Made by a program: the position numbers and the translations under genes
Source: Candidatus Nitronereus thalassa
Lineage (GTDB): Bacteria > Nitrospirota > Nitrospiria > Nitrospirales > UBA8639
Assembly: GCF_032191465.1 (NCBI RefSeq)
Contig: NZ_JAQOUE010000001.1
Span: 434,001 to 498,000, forward strand
Direction of reading: 5' to 3'
Length of the DNA: 64,000 bases
Shown here: positions 29,446 through 37,538 of the stretch, piece after piece
Layout: every line of letters begins with the position of its first letter
How positions within the stretch are numbered: position 1 is the stretch's first letter
The notes under the pieces: model-generated
Database searches by the model: none
Seen by the model: the letters and a program-made list of their open reading frames with translations, nothing else
Told to the model about the DNA's origin: nothing

Positions 29446-29470
29446 ATCCCCGATAAAGAACGTCGGGGAT
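29446..29470. repeat. REP-like hairpin
   Basis: ATCCCCGA (29446-29453) pairs with TCGGGGAT (29463-29470), within CCTGGATCCCCG...CGGGGATGAC, a form I recognise from common dispersed palindromes of the type GGATtCCCG...CGGGAATGAC. It sits just outside copy B and downstream of the methyltransferase gene, where it might also stabilise or end transcripts. Confidence 0.5.
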
Positions 29471-29502
29471 GACCGATTGGGAAGATGAGAAAGGAGAGAG
29501 AT

Positions 29503-30366
29503 TTACTTCGGATTTATCCCAATGATATAGGCGATCCAGGCGGTTTCTGGCTCTGCTTTTTTGACTCGTCGGTAGGTTTCTGTGCCTTTGCCTGTTTTTT
29601 TGTCGGTGCCTTCCCAGAGAAAGTGCACATCCTCGAACCCGGCTTCCCGCATGAGTTCCATGACTTCGGGCATGGTCCATAGTCGCCAGTCGTAGACAAA
29701 GGCATTGCGCATTTCACTGCCATCTTGAAAGGCATAGTGAATGCGGCAGGTGTAATAATGCGTGGCGGGGTCGAAGACATCCTGATCCCAGATAAAGGTG
29801 AAATTGCCGATTCCATCGTTGTCGCGATTTTTCACTCTCCGGGGCTCTTCTTGCATGACAAAGCATTGACTCCCCCCCCAAATGTCCACCATGAACATGC
29901 CACCAGGACAGAGAGACTGCTTGGCTCGTTTAAAATATTGGAGCAAGGTCGGTCGTTCTTTAAACACCATATAGCTGAAATTCATGGCGACTGTTAATTG
30001 TGCCTCCGAGGGATGATGATTTAGCACGTTCCCATTCACGAGATTGAGACGTTGTTGTTGATTGGGAGTCAGGCATGACACATTATGCTTGATGCCCCAA
30101 TTGAGGGTAGGCCAATCCAAGTCCACGCCCATTGCATGGTTATCACGATGGGCTGTGACGAAATGGGAGGCCAAGGCCGCCGTTCCGCAAAAGTCCTCGC
30201 GAAAATGTCGAAGGGTTTGCCCGGTATATTTTTTGTAATGATAGGAGAAAAATGGAATGTCGCTCTCCGGGCCTTGGACACTTTTTTGATACAACACATG
30301 ACGGTCTGCGAGTTTGGCCATCTTCAAACGACGACCTGATGGTGTGGCTTTTCGTTTAGTCAACAT
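29503..30366 (-). CDS. class I SAM-dependent methyltransferase
   Basis: The 287-residue protein contains LREDFCGTAALA-type sequence (here REDFCGTAALASHF), the SAM-binding glycine loop of a conserved bacterial family, followed by GVDLDWPTL and later ICPGGMF-like CPGGMFMVDIWGG. An in-frame ATG at 30321 gives MAKLADRHVLYQKSVQ, the usual start of this family, so translation may begin there rather than at 30366. The substrate is unknown. It stands alone on the reverse strand between the repeat islet and a divergent DUF3386 gene. Confidence 0.75.
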   Translation of the reverse strand: MLTKRKATPSGRRLKMAKLADRHVLYQKSVQGPESDIPFFSYHYKKYTGQTLRHFREDFCGTAALASHFVTAHRDNHAMGVDLDWPTLNWGIKHNVSCLTPNQQQRLNLVNGNVLNHHPSEAQLTVAMNFSYMVFKERPTLLQYFKRAKQSLCPGGMFMVDIWGGSQCFVMQEEPRRVKNRDNDGIGNFTFIWDQDVFDPATHYYTCRIHYAFQDGSEMRNAFVYDWRLWTMPEVMELMREAGFEDVHFLWEGTDKKTGKGTETYRRVKKAEPETAWIAYIIGINPK

Positions 30367-30690
30367 ACCCTCTTTGTTTCTTTTTAATAGTGAATGGGTG
30401 GTCCTTTGCTGCTTATGGCAACGGGTGGCATCATACGGAAAGAAGGTTGCCAGTTTCTAGAGGAATGATGCCTTAACTGTAAATTTCTTTTGCGAGATGA
30501 AGTTGTCCGTTAGTTCTGAGTCACTTATAATCGAGACGAGTGAGGTTTTTCGCGAGTCTTTCAATTTTCAAGATTCGACCCAAGCAAAGTCTCAACCTCT
30601 GCTTGATGAAACCTTCACAAACAACACAGCTCACGATGACCTTAGTCATCACCCTGACATTTATTTATTCATCGAAAAAGGAGTAGACAC
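30367..30690. other. intergenic region between divergent genes
   Basis: A small perfect hairpin GATGAC/GTCATC lies at 30635-30650, about 40 bases before the next gene, and AAGGAG lies seven bases before its ATG. The open frame that crosses this region (30497-30844) is out of frame with the real gene and not protein-like. No promoter stands out. Confidence 0.4.
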
Positions 30691-31359
30691 ATGGAATACG
30701 CACGGGAAGAAGCCAAAACCGATGTCCAGGATGATCCAAAAGCCCGGGAGCTATTACGCCAAGCGTTTGAAAAGACTTCGCGATGGCCTGAGGGGTTTGC
30801 CGGGTTTGAAGCGGATCTATCCATCAACGTCAACGGCGAAGTGACCAATGGCAAGGTCACCGTCAAATCATCCAAAGAGGTTGATGTCTCTTTGCCAAAT
30901 GAAGATCTTCAAAAATGGGCTCAAGGCCAAATTTCAATGATTGCCACTCATCGGGGTCCAAGAAATTTCGAAGACTCTGATGGCAAGTACAACCTGTCTT
31001 TTGCTGGGCAGGAAAATCATCCCCAGGGGCCACGCATTAGTTTAGGCGACTCGATGGGGTCCACCTATCGTATCAAGGATAATCGGATTACCCAGATTAA
31101 TCGCAAAATGCCCTATGTGGCGTTCACCATTAATGTCGAAGATAGCGCGGTGACTCAAGATGATAAATATCTTACGACCCGGTACACGGTGTATTACTTC
31201 TCCCCCAAGGATGGGTCTTTAGCCAACGTCGAAAGTTTTTCCGACACGCACACCAGAATGGGCAACGCCGACCTTCCCGCTACGCGACGGATTATCTCTT
31301 ATGAAAAAGGCGAAATGGTCACGCGGCTGATCACGTTCCAGAACCATAAACCGTTATAA
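30691..31359 (+). CDS. DUF3386 family protein
   Basis: The 222-residue soluble protein matches the DUF3386 pattern known from cyanobacteria and some other bacteria: DPKARELLRQAFEKTSRWP at the start, FEADLSINVNG, TVKSSKEVDV, and a beta-rich remainder with DNRITQINRKM. There is no signal peptide. Its function is unestablished. AAGGAG is seven bases before the ATG. The DUF5069 gene follows on the same strand after a spacer containing an inverted repeat. Confidence 0.75.
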   Translation: MEYAREEAKTDVQDDPKARELLRQAFEKTSRWPEGFAGFEADLSINVNGEVTNGKVTVKSSKEVDVSLPNEDLQKWAQGQISMIATHRGPRNFEDSDGKYNLSFAGQENHPQGPRISLGDSMGSTYRIKDNRITQINRKMPYVAFTINVEDSAVTQDDKYLTTRYTVYYFSPKDGSLANVESFSDTHTRMGNADLPATRRIISYEKGEMVTRLITFQNHKPL

Positions 31360-31374
31360 GGCAGCCCTTTGATT

Positions 31375-31461
31375 TCTGTAGCTGCAGCATCTCATGCTGC
31401 CCTTCGCCGAAGCGTTTTGCGTGTCTGCCTAAGAGGCGCCATGAGATGGCGCAGCTACAGA
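31375..31461. repeat. imperfect inverted repeat, REP/MITE-like
   Basis: Arm 1 (31375-31401, TCTGTAGCTGCAGCATCTCA...) and arm 2 (31435-31461, ending GCGCAGCTACAGA) are 27-base inverted copies with about five mismatches, separated by a 33-base loop. The element fills the gap between the DUF3386 and DUF5069 genes and creates a false upstream extension of the DUF5069 frame. It looks like a dispersed palindromic repeat. Confidence 0.6.
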
Positions 31462-31485
31462 TTTCTAGAAGAACAAAAATCGTTT

Positions 31486-31914
31486 ATGGATCTTCGAACT
31501 GGGTATCCACGGAGCGTTCGCAATAAACTTGGGGAATTTGTGCACTTGGCCCGGATGATTGATAAATGCCGGGCCAAGCAAGACGGCCAGTTGGGTGAAT
31601 ATTTGTATCCGTGCCCAATGGACCAAAAATTTTTGGATTTTGTTGGTATAACCAGAGATGCGTTTTTTAATGCCGTTGGCTCCCGCACCGACGAGGAAGT
31701 CCTTCACTGGGTTCACATGAACGCCAAATCCCACACCCCTCAGGAAATTGAAGCCTGGAACACCGCCCTCCTGACTCGTGGTCCAAACACCGACGAAAAA
31801 GCCGAGTACTTCTTGAAAACTCGCGACAGCATCGACCCGACCCGCACCGATATCACCACCTGGGCTGATTTATTGGACCTGGACGAAGGCAGAGAGGTGC
31901 CGATACGAAAGTAA
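31486..31914 (+). CDS. DUF5069 family protein
   Basis: From ATG 31486 the protein has 142 residues and begins MDLRTGYPRSVRNKLGEFVH, then LARMIDKCRAK, the typical start of DUF5069. The open frame extends upstream to 31369 through the inverted repeat, but those residues are repeat-derived. Later features include CPMDQKFLDFVGI and SRTDEEVLHWV. The protein is soluble and its function is unknown. The ribosome-binding site is weak (AGAAGAA). It converges on the TPM-domain gene. Confidence 0.75.
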   Translation: MDLRTGYPRSVRNKLGEFVHLARMIDKCRAKQDGQLGEYLYPCPMDQKFLDFVGITRDAFFNAVGSRTDEEVLHWVHMNAKSHTPQEIEAWNTALLTRGPNTDEKAEYFLKTRDSIDPTRTDITTWADLLDLDEGREVPIRK

Positions 31915-31939
31915 AATGTTTCTGAAAAGACCGTGTTTG

Positions 31940-32665
31940 TTACGACAAACCCTGCCCGCTGGTGCCGCCACCAAAGCCGCCGAACCCGCCACCAAAGCCG
32001 CCTTGGCCAGTTCCCCAATATTCACCTCGCCGCCATCGTTGAAACGGATGTCGACGTTCGGGACGAGTGAAACGCCAGAGTGCAAAGAGCATCGCCACCA
32101 CCACAGCGACATTCATCCAAAACCCTGCGCTTGATTTTTTCTTTTTAACCGGATCTTTGGTGACTTTTCCCGACGCCGCCGAGAGTCCGACCACCGTTTG
32201 GAATATCGCTTCCCCATAGTTGGAAGACTGAAACATGGGTATGAGGTGCTGCTCGGATAATATATCAAGCTGAGGTTTTCCAATGACCGGGATTAAGGTT
32301 TTTCCCAAGACTACCACCGCTTGCCGTTCATTCAATGAGGTCAATAGCAGAATCCCTTGTTCTTTCTGTGCTGTGCCAATTCGCCATTCTTCATACAGCG
32401 CTTCCGCATAATTACGAGCATGGGGATAGGGTTTTACGGTGGGGATGGTCACCACAATTAATTCCACCCCGGTCCGGGTTTCTAATTCCTTACACACCCC
32501 ACGAATCCGCGATTTCCATTCCTGATCGAAGAGTTCGGCAAAATCACTCACATAACCCCGTGGGGTTGGGAATGTCTGTTTTTTAATGCCATACGGCGAG
32601 TCAGCCCAACACACTGGAGTGACAAAAAGACAGACAATCAAAAGGAACAACGGAAAACGTTTCAT
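31940..32665 (-). CDS. TPM-domain membrane protein (YgcG type)
   Basis: The 241-residue protein has a signal peptide (MKRFPLFLLIVCLFVTPVCWA), a TPM domain (about 30-160) with YVSDFAELFD, GVELIVVTIP, and EQGILLLTSLNERQAVVVLG, then a membrane helix (VAVVVAMLFALW) and a glycine-rich tail (GGFGGGFGGFGGG). TPM domains are linked to photosystem repair in plants and to unknown envelope roles in bacteria. It overlaps the upstream nucleotidyltransferase-fold gene by four bases (ATGA), so the two are translationally coupled. Confidence 0.85.
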   Translation of the reverse strand: MKRFPLFLLIVCLFVTPVCWADSPYGIKKQTFPTPRGYVSDFAELFDQEWKSRIRGVCKELETRTGVELIVVTIPTVKPYPHARNYAEALYEEWRIGTAQKEQGILLLTSLNERQAVVVLGKTLIPVIGKPQLDILSEQHLIPMFQSSNYGEAIFQTVVGLSAASGKVTKDPVKKKKSSAGFWMNVAVVVAMLFALWRFTRPERRHPFQRWRRGEYWGTGQGGFGGGFGGFGGGTSGQGLS

Positions 32666-33441
32666 GATTTTCCCCCTTGGAATCTTCCCTCCTGATCAAG
32701 AAGGTCGACCCGTGCAGTTAAGGCTTCCAAGGCCCCAAGATATCGGTTCAGAAGATTCGGGAAATCATGTTTGCCGGGGGTGCTTTGTCCGCGTTTCAAT
32801 AACCAGACTTCATGAAACGCCCCGGGGTCAAGATTTAATATAGAGGGCATCCGTTTCAGAATTTCATCGGGAGTGCCTTTGGAAGGTTGTTCCATCAACC
32901 GATACAACCCCCGCAAACAGGGAATTACGGTAGTCAACGAAATGGGAAGCAAGGCATGAATACCTTCTGGATTCCCTCGGGTTTCGACAAATTGTTGGCG
33001 GACCCGGAGCAAGTTTCCACGGATTTCTCGTTCACATTCAATGAATAAATGTCGACCTTCGATGTGCAGCTCGGGAAAAGGATCTCGGCCGGCTAATAAG
33101 ATATGGTGATCTTGAATCTCATAAAACTCTAATGGAAAGGTTTCGAGAAAACTCCCTAATTCTTCCCGGGTAAACATGAGTGGAGCCAAGATGCGTTCCT
33201 TAGACCATCGACGGTTCAGTTGGCTACATCGCTCCATTATATTCATGGTGAGATGCTCAAACACCATAAGGATGTTCATATTGGATCGGTCTTGCAGATA
33301 ATCACCACGAGCCAAACTGCCATAAAGGATAATGGCGCCTACATCTGCACCAAGAGATTTCGTGGCATCACGAAGGTACGCATCCAGGGTACGTTGCGCC
33401 CGCTCTGGCATTTTTTCCCAGTTGGTCGGAAATTGAGACAT
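32662..33441 (-). CDS. nucleotidyltransferase-fold protein lacking the catalytic aspartates
   Basis: The 259-residue protein carries an N-terminal nucleotidyltransferase fold: AIILYGSLARGDYLQD is the usual GS-containing strand-turn, but the following SDxD is replaced by SNMN, so both metal-binding aspartates are asparagine. A helical region follows (about 110-250) that may resemble the HEPN-like substrate-binding part of minimal nucleotidyltransferases. Its stop overlaps the start of the TPM gene. It is probably non-catalytic or a binding protein; this follows from the missing residues, not from experiment. Confidence 0.6.
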   Translation of the reverse strand: MSQFPTNWEKMPERAQRTLDAYLRDATKSLGADVGAIILYGSLARGDYLQDRSNMNILMVFEHLTMNIMERCSQLNRRWSKERILAPLMFTREELGSFLETFPLEFYEIQDHHILLAGRDPFPELHIEGRHLFIECEREIRGNLLRVRQQFVETRGNPEGIHALLPISLTTVIPCLRGLYRLMEQPSKGTPDEILKRMPSILNLDPGAFHEVWLLKRGQSTPGKHDFPNLLNRYLGALEALTARVDLLDQEGRFQGGKS

Positions 33442-33474
33442 CGGTGAATTGGGTTTCTTGAACCTAGAGTAAAA

Positions 33475-34749
33475 TTAGTGAAAGCCTGCCTGAGATGGGA
33501 GTTGATTCGCGCGTGGATCAGGGAGAAATCCGGCTGCTTGCAGTCGGTCGATCATTCCAAAGGGCGGTGTCTTACGCAATCCGGCAGTTGCAGTCAGGAC
33601 TTGATATTGCAATCGCCGATTGTGATCTAAGGTCGAAAAGACCCGGTTGCGAAGCCAAGCCAATAACGGATTTCCTGTATTCCAAAACAACACCTCTTCA
33701 TCCGCCAATCGCTGAAGCATCTCAACTTGTGGACGCCGTTGCGCCTCAAAGGTTTTGAGTGCGTTGGCGGTGAAGTCGTCTTGTGAAAAACACGAGGACA
33801 ACACTTTGGCCAACACTACAGCGTCCGCCATGGCCTGCATCCGGCCTTGTGAGGCATGGGGATTCATTCCATGGGCAGCATCTCCGATTAACACTGCGCC
33901 ATCGGCTACCCAGGTTTTGGCTCGAGCACGGCCCGTCCCCATATACGCGGTTTGTTCCCAAGACTGTAAATTCTCAAAGGTGCGCGCGAGGCCTGGATAA
34001 ATGGCTTTCCACTTTCGTTGCAAACTTTCAATGCCTTCCTGTTTCACGGCCTGAAGCGAATTTGAGGCGATCATATAGAACACATAGACCTGATGGCCGG
34101 CTGCGGGAAACACTCCAAGAATTTCATTTTCTCCAAGAAAGTACTGGGATTCTTCCAGTTTTTCAGGACAAGGGAGAATCGAAATCAGGTAACTTTCTTT
34201 GTATCGATGCAATTGAGTGGAAATGCCCAGAGTGTCACGAACACGAGAAAACGGGCCATCTGCGCCTACCGTCACTTTGGCAGAAATGCGAACGGGGGTT
34301 CCTTGGGTTTGGGCCTCGACTCCGGTGACCGTATTCCCTGTTTTGACCAGTGATTTAAAGCTCGTGTCATACCACAGCCCACCAGGGTTGTGTTTTTCAA
34401 GTTCGGCAAGCACGGCATGGTGGACAGCATTTGGAAGCGTTACCAATGCACGGTTATAAGGCGGTGGAAGGAGATCATAATCAATGGTACATAATCGTTC
34501 CCCGCCCATTTGCCGAAAATGAAAATGTCGAACGGATTGGACCGCCTCTTTGGGAAGCTTGTCCAAAAGTTCTAATTGATCAAGGATTTGCTGGCCGTTG
34601 GGTTGAAGAATCTCGCCCCGTAGCCCGGTTGGTGGGCCAGGACTTTGTTCCACAACCAAAGTTTTGATGCCCTGTTTGGCGAGGATCAGGCCAAGGATTG
34701 CGCCGCCTCCTCCAGCGCCTACGACCACCACATCGGTTTGAATATCCAT
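33475..34749 (-). CDS. FAD-dependent monooxygenase (UbiH/PHBH family)
   Basis: The 424-residue flavoprotein shows the dinucleotide fold at its start (VVVVGAGGGGAILGLILAKQG with VVEQ), the family motif GADGPFSRVRD (DG fingerprint) and the second FAD motif VLIGDAAHGMNPHASQG. These belong to aromatic-ring or polyprenyl-quinone hydroxylases and related squalene-type oxygenases. The substrate cannot be assigned; quinone modification is one option. It is 33 bases upstream of the nucleotidyltransferase-fold gene on the same strand, so co-transcription is possible. Confidence 0.82.
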   Translation of the reverse strand: MDIQTDVVVVGAGGGGAILGLILAKQGIKTLVVEQSPGPPTGLRGEILQPNGQQILDQLELLDKLPKEAVQSVRHFHFRQMGGERLCTIDYDLLPPPYNRALVTLPNAVHHAVLAELEKHNPGGLWYDTSFKSLVKTGNTVTGVEAQTQGTPVRISAKVTVGADGPFSRVRDTLGISTQLHRYKESYLISILPCPEKLEESQYFLGENEILGVFPAAGHQVYVFYMIASNSLQAVKQEGIESLQRKWKAIYPGLARTFENLQSWEQTAYMGTGRARAKTWVADGAVLIGDAAHGMNPHASQGRMQAMADAVVLAKVLSSCFSQDDFTANALKTFEAQRRPQVEMLQRLADEEVLFWNTGNPLLAWLRNRVFSTLDHNRRLQYQVLTATAGLRKTPPFGMIDRLQAAGFLPDPRANQLPSQAGFH

Positions 34750-34835
34750 AGGGTTCGAGTTGGTTTTTTCGACGATTTGCAGAAGGAATTTATTGGGAAT
34801 TTCCCCTCAATTCTGAAAATGGGGAAACCTTACTT

Positions 34836-35207
34836 CTATTCAAATATATCTTGGAAATGGTCCCCAGCCTCTTCCCACGCCGGCAGATTGGTTTTTTTTA
34901 ACCACTCCTTGAGGAAGACTTTCTGGTCCTTCGTCAACATTTGCTTAATTTGGTGGGTTCGTCCCTGCAAGGGCTGCAAAAACCCAACATTCTTTTCCGG
35001 ATCCAATGTCGCTGTGCGCACATACACGTTGGTGTAAGCCGTGGGGGCATCTTCTTCCCCCTCCCCTTGTAGCCACACTGACAAGTATTTGTCTAAATTC
35101 AACCCAGAACTATCCAACGCCGGATCGGTTTCATGAAAAAGATCGTTTTCCGTTTGGGGCAACGGGTTGGCTTCATGGGCCCGGAAAAGAAAATTATGAT
35201 TCCACAT
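34836..35207 (-). CDS. conserved hypothetical protein, 123 residues
   Basis: The protein begins MWNHNFLFRAHEANPLPQ and is acidic, soluble and without signal peptide or membrane segment. I recognise no family. Its frame is clean and it precedes the FAD monooxygenase gene on the same strand by 86 bases. The 300 bases upstream (35208-35507) hold no other gene and are shared with the divergent lipoprotein gene. Confidence 0.5.
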   Translation of the reverse strand: MWNHNFLFRAHEANPLPQTENDLFHETDPALDSSGLNLDKYLSVWLQGEGEEDAPTAYTNVYVRTATLDPEKNVGFLQPLQGRTHQIKQMLTKDQKVFLKEWLKKTNLPAWEEAGDHFQDIFE

Positions 35208-35507
35208 AGATTTGGCAGAGCACTAGTTAACCCTTTGATAATACGACCTTCTCTGAAAACCATAGTGTCAAGGACTTCAATTGAAAGTCAACTTCATTAA
35301 GAGCGGAGATGGAAAAATTTACCTACTTGATAGAAAGTTCTCCGGTCCAAGGATTGGCAACTGGGCATTCGTCTAGGATTTACTCACTGGGGAGAATTCT
35401 GGTAGGGTGAATTCAGGTTGTCCGGTATCACCATTTTACGAAAACGTTGTCTTGTATTGGCCTAATATTTGTTTAGAAAGTTTCCCTAGAGGAAGGAGCG
35501 AGAATTT

Positions 35508-36116
35508 ATGAAACGATTGATTCTCTTGTTGTTCGTATTGAGCTTGGTGTCTCTCAGTGGTTGTGCAAGTTCTGGCGAAGTCACCAAACTGCGATTGTAC
35601 GACGTGATGCATTCCACCTTGGAAAATGCTGGAGGAAACCTTTCGGTTGCCGTGTCCGGATTTGAAGACAAACGACCTCCCGCCCAACATCTTGGGTCCC
35701 ACTACTGTTTTTTCGGTGGAGTCAATCATTTCGACCTCATGGACGGTAATCTGAGTGATGGCCTCTCCACGGCCTTTGTGAATTTTCTGAACAAATCAGG
35801 ATTTAAAGCCTCTGGTAAAAATAGTGGGCCTGCTGATGTTCGCATTACAGGCAAAGTCACCAAATTTACGGCGAATGCCAAAGGCCAGTTTCTTTCCACG
35901 AACATCAATGTTGATGCCATCATGGAATTCACCATTTCTAATGTGGCCGATGGCAGCACGGTCCGCATGACCATTGGTGCCGGCGGAAGTGACGACGTAA
36001 TATTTTTCGGCCCAGAGGATCTTGAAAATTTGGTCAACGAAGTTCTTCAGGAGGGGTTCGAAGAATTAGTCGAAAAAACATCCGTGCAAGGAAAAACCTT
36101 GCGAAGAAAAGTGTAA
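35508..36116 (+). CDS. lipoprotein, YajG-like
   Basis: The 202-residue protein has a lipoprotein signal peptide with lipobox LSGC (MKRLILLLFVLSLVSLSGC), followed by GGNLSVAVSGFEDKRP, a strand typical of YajG/DUF-type outer-membrane lipoproteins, and the LSDGLSTAFVNFLNKSGF helix. The rest is beta-strand rich (GKVTKFTANAKG). AAGGAG lies before the start. It is expected in the outer membrane; its function is unknown. Confidence 0.72.
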   Translation: MKRLILLLFVLSLVSLSGCASSGEVTKLRLYDVMHSTLENAGGNLSVAVSGFEDKRPPAQHLGSHYCFFGGVNHFDLMDGNLSDGLSTAFVNFLNKSGFKASGKNSGPADVRITGKVTKFTANAKGQFLSTNINVDAIMEFTISNVADGSTVRMTIGAGGSDDVIFFGPEDLENLVNEVLQEGFEELVEKTSVQGKTLRRKV

Positions 36117-36189
36117 GCCGTTTTCTCTCCTTTTCTCTCACCCTTAGAATTTTGACGGGGCGGTTTGGCTATTGCCCCCTACCGTAAAT

Positions 36190-36224
36190 CCTCCCAGCCG
36201 GTTTTTCATCAGTCGGTTGGGAGG
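36190..36224 (+). terminator. hairpin downstream of the lipoprotein gene
   Basis: CCTCCCAGCCG (36190-36200) pairs with CGGTTGGGAGG (36214-36224), with one mismatch. It lies about 75 bases after the stop codon. No T run follows, so it is a weak terminator or mRNA-end structure. The rest of 36117-36466 shows no gene. Confidence 0.35.
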
Positions 36225-36466
36225 ATCTCACCTTAATTCAACCTACTTATGGAATTTTCAAAGGCCAAACACACATTCCCCTCTACTGGAAGGCCAATTC
36301 GACAAAAAACCCATCAAGAATTTTTTGTTATTTTGGAAAAAAGAATTACTTGCTTTTCCCTAGATAAAAAGCTATAAACCGCCTAACTGGAGGGATTGAA
36401 ATATTGAAATTTTTGTCAAGATTTTGAAGTCCAGTTTTTAGAATCTACACGGTACTTCTGGCACGT

Positions 36467-37456
36467 ATGGAATCATCTCAAAGCCCGCAAGCTACCATTT
36501 TGATTGTGGAAGACGAGGAAGGTCCTCGCGAGTCTCTCAAAATGGTGTTAAGCCCTCACTTCAATCTCTACTCCGTGGACAACGCCGAGGTTGCCCTGAA
36601 TATCCTTAAGGAACAGGAGATTGATTTAGTGACTTTGGATTTAAAGCTTCCTGGCAAACAAGGCATGGATCTGTTGCAAAAAATTCGTGATGAAGGACGT
36701 GACACGGAGGTTGTGATTATCACGGGATACGGAACGTTGGAATCCGCGGTGAATGCCATTCAGCACGGCATTGCTGCCTATATTACCAAACCATTTAATA
36801 TCCCTGATCTCCTCGGCGTGATTCATAAAGCCCTAGATCGGCGTCGACAAGTGGATACTTTGCGAGGCTCGTTAGAAGCCTTTAGCTCTCTTTGGGTGCC
36901 CGCGGGAGAGCCTGCCTCTCTCACTGAGAAGCTCCGGACACTCCTTGGAGCGAAAAATCCTGAGCTAGCGCAACATGCTCAGCGGGTTCATTATTACACC
37001 TCCTTGCTCTTAGAGCATATGGAATTGCCAGCTAAAAGTAAGGAAGGTATTCAGTTGGGGGCACTTCTGCATGATATTGGCCAATTAGGGTTACAGGGCC
37101 GATTGGCCTTGGGAAACTCTGAACATACGACCGAGGAAAAGGAACTCCTCGCCTGCCATCCAGTGATTGGGGAACGGATGCTTCAATCAATGACTTTTCC
37201 TGAAGAAACTCGTGACGTCATTCGATCGCATCATGAGCGATTTGACGGAACGGGGTTTCCCAATCAGCTTCAAGGGGAGGCCATTCCTTTAGCGGCGCGT
37301 GTTGTGGGAATTGCCAACACTTTTGACAATCTTGTCTCTGGCGGGGTGGACACCATGCCGGTAACCGTTCCGGAAGCCCGTGAATACATTCGTCAGGAAG
37401 CCGGGAAGGCACTTGATCCAGCTCTTGCAGACTTGTTTGCCAAGATTGTTGGATAA
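36467..37456 (+). CDS. response regulator with HD-GYP-like output domain
   Basis: The 329-residue protein has a receiver domain (about 10-125) with acidic pocket VEDEE, phosphorylatable Asp58 (TLDLKLPG) and Lys108 (TKPF), and an HD-GYP-type domain (about 165-325): LLHDIGQLGL with His202/Asp203, His231, the HH pair at 255-256, and DGTGFP at 260-265 where most members have DGxGYP. HD-GYP domains hydrolyse cyclic di-GMP; the changed middle residue leaves activity likely but unproven. It lies 35-80 bases before the interrupted hybrid kinase on the same strand, so the two probably formed one signalling unit. Confidence 0.87.
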   Translation: MESSQSPQATILIVEDEEGPRESLKMVLSPHFNLYSVDNAEVALNILKEQEIDLVTLDLKLPGKQGMDLLQKIRDEGRDTEVVIITGYGTLESAVNAIQHGIAAYITKPFNIPDLLGVIHKALDRRRQVDTLRGSLEAFSSLWVPAGEPASLTEKLRTLLGAKNPELAQHAQRVHYYTSLLLEHMELPAKSKEGIQLGALLHDIGQLGLQGRLALGNSEHTTEEKELLACHPVIGERMLQSMTFPEETRDVIRSHHERFDGTGFPNQLQGEAIPLAARVVGIANTFDNLVSGGVDTMPVTVPEAREYIRQEAGKALDPALADLFAKIVG

Positions 37457-37538
37457 CTCTGAACCGTTCTGATCCACATCGACATCTCCCGTGTTGAGAT
37501 GGTTCAGAGTTGGCTCACCCCCCGTCCAAAATGATTTT

